From Serinus canaria (taxonomy: Eukaryota; Chordata; Aves; Passeriformes; Fringillidae), in assembly GCF_022539315.1 (NCBI RefSeq), contig NC_066343.1, positions 35,679,146 through 35,743,145 of the forward strand: a DNA stretch of 64,000 nt, read 5' to 3'. Under the pieces are notes generated by a model. It was given only the letters and a program-made list of their open reading frames with translations. It had not been told where the DNA came from and made no database searches. This document shows positions 50,601 to 62,310 of the stretch, piece by piece (position 1 is the first letter of the stretch; each line of letters begins with the position of its first letter). The position numbers were made by a program, and so were the translations under genes.

Positions 50601-53493
50601 AGCACCACTGGAGTAATATGTGATATCTAAGGCCCAGGGCAAACCAATTAATGATGAAGAAAGAATAGCATATCAAATAACTGACTGCTAATGAGAACAA
50701 TCCATTTTGTACACTAAAAGTGGAAAGAACCTATGAAGAAGGCTGACTTTGTTAGTTTAATAGTGTAGCACAACATATACTCACAATGTCTTTGAATCAA
50801 CCTTATATGTCCAACAGTTGTTATATGACAAAGAGTCCCTATTAAGACTTGAGTTTTTATGTAGAATAAATACCTTTTCATTTTTTTGTAGTGACACTTG
50901 TGAAAGTCATGGTGCCTGAAATTTGGATTTGCTTGTGGGGCGGGTGGTTTTATTTGGCCAGCTTTGAGTTTCAGATTTACATATGAAAGACTGAGAGGGA
51001 GATGGGCAGGAAAACATTAGGGGCTTTATTTACAACTCTCCTTTTGCAGTGTGTTAGGCATATACTGCCAAATTCTGTTAGAGCAATCTCATGTCTGGCC
51101 TGATGCAACAAGACAAGTAAGAAGCAATGCAAAGGACAGTAAACAAGTATAGTCAGATATTCTCACCGTACCCCTTTCTGATAATTTCAAGTCACTAATG
51201 GGTAAATCCTAGCAGACAGTTTGATCTCTTCATGGGAGTGGTCCACACTGCTTGCTAGGAACTAGCTGCTATAAGAAATCCACAGTAGTTTACTGTATTA
51301 TTGCATTTTTTTGTTCCTGTGAATATATTTCCAGAAGGCAGAAGTATGTGTATCTTGGAACATGTAAACACCGAAATTATCTCCAAAAGCTTAGACCTTG
51401 CCAAGGGGTACCCTACCTGCCTGGTTGCTATCTGATATCTGCTGGATGTAAAGAAATTTTCTACTATGTGTTTCTTTACATTTTTAAAAATATATCTGAA
51501 TTAAATGTAATGGTTGCTTTGTTTTAGTCAATAAATAAACCTTTAAAGCTCTAAAAGAGTGGGGAAAAGGAGTGACTTCCAGAATAATTCCTTTTTGGGG
51601 TAAGACATATAATTAGAGTGGCTTCAGTTTATCCACAGCTGTGGATTCTGGACTGATTAAAAATATTTTGGATAAAGAGCACAAAACACAGATACAGGAG
51701 TCTTTGATATTATTTTTTAAATGAAAAATGAAAATGCAAAGTACCTTCAGGATTTTAAAAGTTTCTTAAAGGACTTCAAGGTCAGATACTTTTTGGTGAA
51801 ATTAGTAGGACTTTCAGATGCTAGTTTATCCTTCAAGAATCCAAGTATCAAGTGTTTTCTAAAACCCTACCATCTCTCCTGTTAACATAGTTTAGATGGT
51901 TAAGATGACCTGAAGTCCTTAAAGGAATTGTGTCTCATAGTTTTCCAATTCCAGACTACTTAATTGATTATTTTTGAGACTAGCTGCTCTGAATGATCAA
52001 CATAGTCAGGCTACATTCCTCAAATAGGGTTAACACTTTTCACCTGGTTTCATAACAGATATTGAGCATAACTTTTGTCATCTAGTTATGAGCAAAATAA
52101 TCTGAAAGACAGTTGGAAAAATCAAAACCATAGATTTTGCATGACTCCTGGGGAAGAATCAGCTTTTATTCCAGTGTTTGCAAACCTGCGCTTTCAATTC
52201 TGACTACCAGTTTCTGACAAGTTTCTACTGTTTCTTTTCTGCTGTTCTCATTTTTTTTCTTGTTTGTACTTGTTTATTTTTGGTTTGTACTGTTGCTCTC
52301 TTAGTTTAAAAAAAGCTGTCTGAGTGCAACTGCAGGTCTGTTACCATGTCAGCCTCATACTCCATTTAAAGAGCAGAGCTGGCCAACTGCTGGATTTTTT
52401 TCCAGCTCTGATAGATAAACTACCTACATAATCCTGAAGTTATTTTTTTAAAGGCTGAATGTATTTTTGCCCCTGTCTTTTGATATATAGATGCCCTCTA
52501 AAGCTTTTTCGACAGTTTCCTTAATTTCACAGTTGTTGCTTGTGAGAAGAGGATTCCTTTCTCCAGATCAAAACATTTGTCTGGACCCTGTTGCCCTCCA
52601 TGCCATCAAACATCTGCTGTATCTTTTTGCAACTGCCTTGTGGTATGAAGTGTTAAATGCCTTTGAAATGGCAGCCTGTGGAAAGAGTGCACAGCAGATC
52701 AATGTATGATATCTTTCTGGAATTCTAGCAAGCGCCCTGTCAATGTACACAAAGACAGAAAAAGGATATTTCCTCAGATATGTCTTCCTTACTCAATCTT
52801 TAAGATTGTTTCCTCATTTGAACAGTGACAAGTTCAGTAGCTATAGTTAGATAATCATTCTTAGATGCCTTTATATAAATAATTGTGTTGCATTCATTAA
52901 AGAAAATTTATTTGAAATTTAAAAAAAAATTTTATTTGGATTTCTGGTTTTTCTTCCTTGCATTTTGTTCAATGTATTGCAATGGTATTTTCTGGTTTCT
53001 GTTCTGGAATGAAGGCATTGTAAACATCTAGGTATGTCATAGAGTTGGCTGATTGAAAATTAAAACTCAGTTATTGTATTTGAATTACAGATTCCATGGT
53101 GAAATGCAAGTATTGTCTTGATATCTTGAATTACCTTTTAATTATGAGGGTTTGATGTACTGTCCTTGAAGATGTGAAAGGTGACTGTGTAAGTATTATG
53201 TTAAAATATTTTGTGTGGTATTGCAATGCAGACTACTATGACTAACCATATGTGACAGAATTTGAAGTGCTGTAATTTCATTAAAACAGAGATTTAATAT
53301 AATTTTTGATTACCAAGAGAAGCATAATTTTTCCATACCTTTATATTAATTTTTACCTACCCTTATCTTTACCTCTGTGAATATGCAAATTCATATTACT
53401 CCCCCAACCAAAAAATAAAATAAATCAAGATATGAACTGTTTCTTTCTAATCAATAAGACCCTGAAGTTATCCAGCTTAAATATATCAATAGC
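47657..53493. other. Unique AT-rich DNA, no gene seen
   Basis: Includes a T15 run (50121-50135). Short frames at 48810-49022 minus, 51252-51527 plus and 52491-52709 plus have no recognisable domain. Confidence 0.5.
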
Positions 53494-53806
53494 TGTAATG
53501 CAAGGGGAGGTGGGTCGGAAACAGAGACGACCACACGCCCGACGTTCATGTGGCAACAGAGAGTGTTTATTGGTTTTCAACCCCGCCTTATAAAGTGGGT
53601 TTGACTGGATAACTCACTGCTCTGACCTTTCAACGCTGCCCAGGTCCCAGACCAGTGAGATGTCTGCAGTTTATGATGGAATGTATCTTGGTTGAGGTTC
53701 CTGTCCATCAACCCAGGGGTTGGTTTATGGAACCCACTGGGTTTCTTATTGTAGCCTAATTAATTGCCCAATACAAGCCAGCTTGCGCTGTTACACATTG
53801 TGAACA
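53494..53806 (-). mobile_element. Solo LTR with target-site duplication, minus orientation
   Basis: The 313-bp element begins TGTAATGC and ends GTGAACA. It is flanked by atagc on both sides (53489-53493 and 53807-53811); the match extends to caatagct if element ends are ignored. On the minus strand a TATA-like ctttataag (53595-53587) is followed about 20 bp later by AATAAA (53571-53566), then about 70 bp to the end. That tight TATA-AATAAA spacing is also seen in alpharetrovirus-type LTRs, whereas the 5-bp duplication is more usual for other ERV classes, so the class is left open. No internal sequence remains. Confidence 0.85.
53566..53595 (-). promoter_or_regulatory. LTR TATA box and polyadenylation signal
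   Basis: Minus-strand ctttataag at 53587-53595 and AATAAA at 53566-53571 within the solo LTR. Retroviral by context; present activity unknown. Confidence 0.65.
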
Positions 53807-54039
53807 ATAGCTATTTTATTTTCTTGCTTTTTAAATAATTTCTTTTCACTCACAATTATTCATAATAATATATTAGAAACAGTGGTTTGCAGCTATATTC
53901 TTTTATTTCACCTTTTTAAACTTGTTGTTCAAATTGACAAAGCTTTGAAAGCTAAAGCCCTGATGCATTTAGCTCTGTATGATCACTGTTAGCCAGTATT
54001 CACTTTTGGGCTCAAAGTTTTTCTATATTAAGAAAGATA

Positions 54040-54245
54040 TTAAGAAGAAATCCGGATAGTTCTTTGAGTAGAGACTTTATTTCAGGTAATTACATAGAAG
54101 AAAATATGTAGCCTTTTCTGGCTCCGCCCTTTAAGATAATACTTTATAGGCCAAATAATGGAGGGCGGGGTTTGAGGATAGGGACTGAGGTATGAATATT
54201 TGCCAGTCAAAGACTAACATACCACCAAATAAGAAATGCAGGATC
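54040..54245 (-). mobile_element. Probable decayed LTR, minus orientation
   Basis: On the minus strand there is a GC-rich stretch, then cctataaagt (54150-54141) as a TATA box, then AATAAA (54081-54076), then ctctactcaaagaactatcc. This promoter-to-signal order suits a short LTR. The ends are not clear and no target-site duplication was found. Confidence 0.4.
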
Positions 54246-57200
54246 AGATTTGTAATAATCAATATGTGAAAGGTAGCTGGTGCAACTCATTTCCTTACTA
54301 TGCACTCTGAAATGTTCATTACTCAGTGGTGGTTGGGAAGGAAACTGCTATTTTAGATTTTAATTTAGTGCTTCTTCAGGCATCAGTTGATTCTCTTCTT
54401 AGCAGATTATTTTGCTTTTATTTAGAATGATGAGAATAACTCAGGATAAAATGCATAAGATATATAATGCATATTTGTCTTGCATTGTCAATTTTGTTTT
54501 GCCCATTGTCAGATGTATTTGAAGTTAAATTATGTGTTTGATCATATTATTCATTGAAGCATGTTTAGTTTTTAATGTCTGCGGGTTAGCAATGTGTTAT
54601 GTTGAAAATTGCTATGAATTTTTATATTTCACATTGAATGATGAGCTTCTTTGAGATGAAATAAAATTGTCTGGGTGCATATAAAACCCATATAAAACTC
54701 AGTTGTTTATTTATGAAGTCTTCTGCAGATTAATCCAGAACAAAAGACTTAATTTAAGGTATAATATAAAATGGCAAAGGAATCTATAAGGAAATAAATT
54801 ACACTAGATAGGTAAATACATGGAAAAGAAAGCATGGGTCCAAGTACTGTTTTTGGATTGTATGCCATTACCCTATCATTACTTTCATGGAGAAGAAATA
54901 CCACAATTCTTCCTGTTGGCACCTATCCAAATTCTTGTCAGATGTGACCCTCTGGTTTTATGCCTTTTTTCATATTCTAGGTAAAACAGAGTTTTCAAAC
55001 TCTAGTTGAGCATCTGCAAAATCAAATATTCCAGGTAAAGGTCAGGTGAAAACATGTTTAAGCCTTCTGTTGGGAGCCAAATACATAATTTAATACATAT
55101 TTCCTTAGTTATCATTCTCTCTCTTTCTTTCTCTCCAGTCTTTGCTTTGAAACACATTACTGTTTGCAAATATGTGAAATAAGAAACCAAAGGATTTGGG
55201 GTCATGCACTTAGATGGTAAAGACATTCTCCCCACTGTCATCTTAGTAGGCCTCTTCCAGGTGTCAAAGGTCAAAATGATGTGGAAATTTCATGTTCAAA
55301 AGCACATTCAACCAGACTGACATGGAAAAACATGGTTTTCTGTGGCCTTTTGTAATGCTAAATGCATGCACAGCAACACCTCTGACTTCTCCAGTTTCTG
55401 AGAAGAGAAATTCTGATCATAGGTTATCTTCTGAGGAATAATTTAATCTTCATGAACTTATTGAGTCTAATACAGGTAAAATGTAATGGCTTGTGATATC
55501 CAGATGATTCAATAAGAATTTTTTCATTACTTTTTGAACTAGACTTTTATGAAAGGCTGTAATTCTGGAATATGTCCTTTTGAACTTTCCATTTGTACCA
55601 CTGAGAGGAGGCTGTCAGTGAATAAAATTTTTTGGAGACACTTTCAAGAAAAAAAAATACAAAAATTAAGCAAGCTTATTTTTTTGTGTGAAGTTAAGTG
55701 GCATGCCTCTAATAGAGTTTTATTTTCAAAGTAAGTGAGCATTAAGATATCATTTCAGTACGCAAACACACATAAATGGCATTCTGATTTAAGTAAGTAG
55801 AACTAAATTTGGCCCTCATTTGACAGTACTTCTGTGATTTTTAATTTTTTTTAGCTTTTTTTCATGACTACAGGCCCTTTTTAGAGAGCTACTGATGTGA
55901 ATGAAATGCACAGTGGCATGAGCCTGTTGGTTGATGATCCAGTGGCACTCACCCATATTAGCTCATGTCAGTGAAGCCTTCCCAGGAATAAGTTGGCCTT
56001 TACTGGGTGACTGAGAGATTGGAACCTAAAGAGGAAAAAAAAATTACCTTTATCATGTAGAAGAATGTGTTGAATTTACTTACTGAGCTTCAAGGCTTTC
56101 ATACACAGAAAGAACATGTTCAGGGAGACATTAAATAGAAACTCCCAGTGCAACAGGAGTTTATTTCATATTTCAACCAATATGTCAATATAAAGGCTCT
56201 TCTCTATACAGAACGTCTCCTCAAACTTCCAACAGGAGGCCTACAGAAATAAGAGGAGCAGTCACATCCTGTAAAGCTCTTGATGTTGTAAAGGTTGTAT
56301 AAATTAACTGGTTCCCAGTTAATCCCTCTATATTGTTCCTAGGATGAAATTTTCTCTGTATTCCTATGTGACATGCAGCAGTTGATTTACCCATGTAAGT
56401 CTTACAAAAGAATTGTCTCTTGTATCTATATTGGAGATTCTCACTGCATATGCTCTTATTTTGCCTTGAACTCCCCTTGTCACCAATGGATTTTCTTGCA
56501 TCATAGAACAAGTAAAGCATGTCCAATTAGAAAGCGATATGAGATGAGAAACCTCAATGTTGTATGTTGTACTGAATTTTTTGTCATTCTGAAATGAAAC
56601 TTTCTGAACCTCACTGACATTACAGAAGTCACAAACTTGATATTTTCAAAAAGAAAGTAGGAAGTATTGTATATTGATTTATCTTGTGTAACTAAAGCAA
56701 TGTTAAAAGTCTAAAAAAAAAAAAAGTTATCCACCAGAACTACCAATTAGTTTATACAGGTAGACTTCTTCATGCAATAAAATGTAATTTTTTTAAACTG
56801 AATCCTTCAAAAAAATGTTAAGGAAAAAGAGTAGAAGTAATCTCTCTTTTTTTCTTTCTTCGTTTTTTTCTTTTTTTTCCTTTAAAAAAACACAAACAAA
56901 TAAAAGGAAGTTTCAAAATATTTGTTAGGGATTGCTTCCTGCTCCAACAGATTCATTATTCTATTTCAACAGAATGATAATTTCTGTAAATTCTGTAAAC
57001 TACTCAGTTTCCTTTGAAATCAGTGTGTGAGTGGAACAGGAGTGTTTTAGGGGGGGTTTCTGAAGAAAGAAAACTGCTTCAAAGAACATCACAAGTAAAT
57101 GAACAAGAGAATGGTGTAAATAGATAAAGAAAAAACAGGCTGATTAAGGAAGTATAAGTAAATAATAGAAGAACACAAAAATCTTAAAATGTTTAGTCAT

Positions 57201-57852
57201 GGAAGAAATACAAATTTGATGTAAGAAATGTATATGTTAGGAAGAAGTGATACTGAAGTGGTGAAAGACTTTTAATGGAATTACTATTGATCTCTGTATT
57301 GAAATTTCCAGATATTTTGTTCTGAATTTTAGGGACTAGAGGGGACATGTCTCACATTAAAAGTAGTTCACTGAGTGTTCTGGAGCTGTTTCTCCTAAGG
57401 CCACAGTAATAAGTGCTGTCTCTACAGGAGTTCCTTAATATTAATTTTTGATGCACTAATACAGACTGGGTGCTATCCTTTGGTAAGTTGCTGAAATGTA
57501 AGTGTGCCTCTTAAATATGGTTAAGTACAAGACTCACCGAGGAACAGTAGCACAAGAAGGTGAACTATATCTGTGAACATTGCACCTAGTCCTTGCTTGT
57601 TGTGTTCTTAAAGTAAAGAGAATTTAAAAATGTCTTTAATTTAAAACAAGCCTTACACAGAAATTTTCATGAGCTCTGCAAACCTAGCATCTTGCATCAA
57701 AAGCTGTCATGTGACTGGTGCAGCAGTTTTGTTTTCTGGGCCAGCGAGGGGAGATATTATGATGCAGTGTCAGTGTCCATAATGCTGTAGCTTAAGAACC
57801 TGGATCCAAGGTCCTACACACAAGGTACAGAAGCCTAATAGTAAAATACTGG
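54246..57852. other. Unique AT-rich DNA, no gene seen
   Basis: Includes a pyrimidine-rich patch (about 56845-56885) and a short A run (56714-56725). The minus frames at 55002-55274 and 56221-56526 have no recognisable domain. Confidence 0.5.
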
Positions 57853-58205
57853 CAGAATCATAGAATCTGCTGAGTTGGAAGAGACCCACAAGGACAATGG
57901 AGTCCACCTTACAGTACTGCAAAATCCCCGAGTCACACAGTGCCTGAGAACACTGTCCAAATGCTTCCTGATCCTGTGACCACTTCCCTGGGGTTCCTAT
58001 TTCAGTGCCCAACCACTCTCTGGGGGAAGAACGTTTTCCTAATATACACCTGAAACCCCCTGACACAACTTCATTCCCTCATGTCCTGCACCCCCTCTTC
58101 CCCTCATGAGGAAGTTGTAACTGCAATGAGGTCCTGTCTCTTCTTTTCCAGGCTGAACAGACCAAGTGACCTCAGCCACTCCTCATATGTCTTCCCCTAA
58201 AGGCT
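57853..58205 (-). mobile_element. CR1 LINE, 3' fragment, minus strand
   Basis: Reverse complement of a CR1 3' end of a different subfamily: aatcatagaatctgctgagt, then gaccacttccctgggg, cccaaccactctctgggg and ccaggctgaacagacc. Small internal deletions. No usable reading frame. Confidence 0.92.
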
Positions 58206-58640
58206 TTGGAATATTGAATTAGCTCATCAAAGAAAGATATGAAGTTGACATAACTCATGGCTTTTTAGTCCTGGATATGTTAAAAATAATATTTTGCCAA
58301 AATAAAATTCTTCAAATCACATAACTTCATTTTTCCCCCCATCCTTCCACACACTTTCTCAAATTTACCTTTCTACTTAAACAGAAGGAATGGCAAAATC
58401 AATCACAGATCTTTATGTGTCAAGGTCACTGTGGGGAAATGTGTGCATGGAGGTTTACTTTGAGCAACATTTCATAACCTATTCCCAAAGTCATTGTTTC
58501 CTCACTTCTTCCTGTGGAATATTTTTTTTACTTTTCTGTCAGTTTATGTTGTGGAACATAACACTATAGGGAGCTACAGGGAGTTCTTTTAAAGCAGATG
58601 GTCTAGGACAAAATTAAGTCAAACAAGACAATATTATATC
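58206..58640. other. Unique DNA, no gene seen
   Basis: Nothing recognised between the CR1 and the LTR. Confidence 0.5.
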
Positions 58641-59563
58641 TGAGAACCATTTATTGGTAACAAAAAAAGGCATTGCCCTATGAAAGAAGAGATGAAAAAT
58701 AAAAAAAGGAGGAACAAAAAATAAAAAGGGCTGGGAGAGAGAGAAAATGGAGACAGAGAGAAATAGCGGGCATCACCACCACAGGGCCGAGGAGTACCAC
58801 TGATGTCCGGGCAGCTTGGGGTGTGCGCTCGCTGCTGCTGGGGAGCCCACGCAGCTCCTGGATCTGAGCAGCTCCACTGGCACAGCTCCTGCACAACAGG
58901 CAGGGAATGAATGGCTGGGCACTGGGGCAGGAGGTGCAGAACCTCGGAAAGGGTCACAGCAGGAATTGCTGGGTCAGTAGAGCAAGGTTAGAGGCAGCTG
59001 GATCATGCGGAATGCAGGGACGAAGCAGGCAGGGCATCTGACAGGAACACAGGGAAGCAGGACAGGTGTTGGGAGGCTTGGAGGTCAGACAGTGTCCAGC
59101 AAGCGCCCAGCAAGAGAGAGGACAAGTGAGCATGGGCAAAAAGAGCAAAAGCAGAGAGACAGGGCAAAAAATAGACCAAAAGACCAAAAAGACGAAACTT
59201 CAGAACTTGTGGCGCACTTCCTTTTATGGCCGCTTGCCCTTCCCAGGTCCACCTGCTGATTGGAGCAGCAGGCTCCCATCAGCAAGTTTCCAAGGCAGTC
59301 CATTGGTGGAGACCTTTTGCTATCCTATTGCAGAGCCTTTCCAGGGGGTACTTGGTGTTCTTGGTGACCTTGGTGATCTCTTGCTGTCTGCCTCTGCCAT
59401 GTGAGATATGAAACAGCTGCCAGGTGAAGCCTTCCCAGGGACCAGGTTTTCTCCCATCTTCTCCCAGTTTCCTTCTGCAAGTGGCACTTGTGCAACCCCT
59501 CCTCCACATGCATTTCTGTCTCCACAATGTTGAGACAGAGATCAGAATTAAATTGGTTCCTCA
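58641..59563 (-). mobile_element. Solo LTR, about 920 bp, minus orientation
   Basis: The ends form a near inverted repeat: tgagaaccattta at 58641 and ttaaattggttcctca ending at 59563. On the minus strand there is a TATA-like ataaaag (59227-59221) about 340 bp in and an AATAAA (58655-58650) close to the 3' end. The overall plan, with a long interval between TATA and AATAAA, resembles the LTR at 37225-38160. No matching target-site duplication was found (flanks atatc and cgatt). Frames of 72-112 codons on both strands are GC-driven and not mirrored by any known domain. Confidence 0.65.
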
Positions 59564-61765
59564 CGATTTATTTTTGAGGTAATGTGTCATACAGTGAGTC
59601 TGCCAGCTTCCTCTTCTGGGCAGTCAACAGCTGTGAAATCTGGTAAAATATTCAAGATAGCATACGCTGCATAAAGTATATTGTCTTGAGATTCAAATAT
59701 TTATTTACTTCTGTTGTGTTTTTCCTTGCGGTTATCTAATTGTTACTAGTGAGCATATTCTACTTCTGTGTTCTTAAGGACAAACTTCTTTCAAAGTAGG
59801 TCCACCCCTAGGAGTTTTGACACAGTATTGGACAGTGTCATACAAGAACCTGAGCCTTAACATAAGGCTTTCAGGCAAAACTTTAATTGCTCTGGAAAGT
59901 GATGACTGACTGTGAAGTAAGCAGGTTAGTGAAGAAGGTGGAAAGGTGAAATTCTTTTACGGATTTGTGGACCTAAAGCCCATAAAGTTTGACCCACAAA
60001 AAATGCAGCATGACAGATAAAAAACCTCTGGTTATTTCTCATCACACTGGTGGGGTTTTTTTGGACTGGTTTGGTTTTTTTGGTTTTTCTTTTGTTTGTT
60101 TCAATTTTATTGTGTTGTATAACTAGGAAATGCTTGCAGGACTAAGAAAACCAATTATGAACATCAGCCTGTAATATAATCTTAATGTAGAGTGAGAATG
60201 TACAATAGTAAAAATATCAAAGGAGGTTAGCTGAAGGACCATTAACCTTTTTCCGTAAATACCCATAAAATTTTAGAACTCTCACTGCCTAAGTGCATAA
60301 CATCTTTCAGCTGTAGGTCAGAACACCTCATCAGATTGAAGGAGCCACATAAGGGATGGTCAGTGACGGTAAGAAATTTTAAATTTCTTTTCAGGTCTAT
60401 CTATCTGTCTGTCTGGTAGCCAAAACCTTTGAGATTTGTGTCCACAAAGGCTACTGTCTTCTACTGTACTCCTTCTGATTGTGTATTGATACACTTGAAG
60501 GTATAGGAATTTTTGTCTTCTCCTTAAGCTAGTCTCAAAACATTTTTTTTTTCTTTAAAGCAGGGAAAAAAAAAGTGTAAAACTTCAGGAGAAACAATTC
60601 TTACCAGAAAGATACTGATCTTGACCAATTATATGAACTACAAATACTTGCCAGGCGAATCTGCCTTTTCAAAATGATGTTAAATTTGTTTTTTCATTAT
60701 CACTCTTATATATTCATTTTGTAACACTTGCTACACTTAGTACTAACATTATGTGGTAGAGTATTGTGAGGATGGGAGCTGCTGTGAAATTCTACTGGGA
60801 ACTGACAAGTCTCATTGTTTGAAAGTAGGCTAAGATGATTTTTCTATTTATTGGGCTGACAATTTTGAGGTAAATTCTAAACTCTGTTTGGAAAAATACA
60901 CAGTGTGTTCCCTATTATCTCCTCTTCCTTATTAAAAGTTTCAGAAGCTAATGCCAGAAGAAATAAACTGATTCAAGGATAATCTAGACTAAGACTGTCT
61001 CTTTTCCAATATTTTCTCAAAGTAATTTTATTATAATGTCTTTTCCACCTTACAAGCCACCTAAAGTGAAAATTTTAGCTACTGTAAAGAGTGAGTCAGA
61101 GAGCTTTTAAATTTGGTTGGAGGAACCACTACTAATTCACTTGTAGATGAAACTTCTACCTAACAAAAGTACTGACTTTCTCCTTCATATTCTAATTTTC
61201 CTTTACAGAAATAACATCTTTCATTTAGCTCTTGCTGTTCTCTTGTCTGAAACACACAGATCAAACTTTTATGAACACAGGTAAATTTGCATTCTGGAAC
61301 CCATTCATCGTAAATTAGCAGAGCTTTCAGTTTCTGAATGAAGATCATGCTGTCCTGCCTCAGCTGCCAAACAGGACTGTATTCTCACAGCTATAAATTT
61401 TTCTTCTCTATAGAAAAGCTGCAATATTACTTTTATATCAGAATATTAAAGCCTGTGCCTGAATTAAATTCAGATGATGAAGTCTGTATTTGAAGTTCAG
61501 TCCTAAAGCTGTCAGGTTGTCACCAAACAGTCTTAATCACTAAGTTTTATGACAATTTATCATCATGCTTTTGTGAAACATCACTCAGTAATTTTTTTTC
61601 TGGTTTTGCATTCAGGCTCTGCATACCCACTTTTAACATTCCGCACTCTTCCAAAACCCTTCTTCAAGTTTCACTTCATGCAGAGGGTTAAGGGGCAGGT
61701 AGTCGCTTTCTGTCCACATTTCACAGAATTTTAGATTGAAAGATCTAATATCAAAATAATATCAA
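59564..61765. other. Unique AT-rich DNA, no gene seen
   Basis: T/G-rich patch at about 60052-60100 and a few CTAT/CTGT units near 60398-60415; otherwise nothing. Confidence 0.5.
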
Positions 61766-62310
61766 AATCATAGAATAGTGGAAGGGGACACTACAAAGAA
61801 TCTTATATTAGCCCCCTGACATCGGCAGGGACATCTTTCACTAGATCAGGTTGCTCAGGGCTCCATCCAGCCTAGCACTGAACACTTCTGGGAATAGGAC
61901 ATTCACATCTCCTGGCAACCTGTTCTGGGACTTCACCATCTTAACAGTAAAGAATTTCTTCTTAGTAACCAATGTAATTTCACACTCTTTCAGTTTAAAG
62001 CCATTCCCCCTTCTCCCATCCCTACATACTCTTGCAAAAAATCCCTCTCCAGCTCTCTTATAGGAGCTCTTTAAGTACTGCAAGGTGCTATAAAGATTTC
62101 CTGGAGCATTCTATTTTCCAGGCTGAAGAGCCATAGATCTGTTACCCTGTCTTTTTCATATGAGAGATTCTTAAGGCCTCAGATCATCTTTGGGACAGTC
62201 TTCTGGAGTCAGTCCAGAAGGTCCACATCCTTGTGCTGGGGCCCCAGACCTGGACACAATACTCCAGGAGGGGTATTATGAGAGTTGAATTGTGTGTGAG
62301 AATCAGATTT
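61766..62310 (-). mobile_element. CR1 LINE, 3' fragment, minus strand
   Basis: The reverse complement of a CR1 3' end starts at tcatagaatagtgg. The minus frame 61841-62083 reads YLKSSYKRAGEGFFARVCRD, then RGNGFKLKE and FSARLDGALSNLI, the conserved C-terminal end of the CR1 reverse-transcriptase ORF. A second minus frame (62184-62432) retains LLEYCVQVWGPS in another frame, so the ORF is broken. Homology fades after about 62310. Confidence 0.94.
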
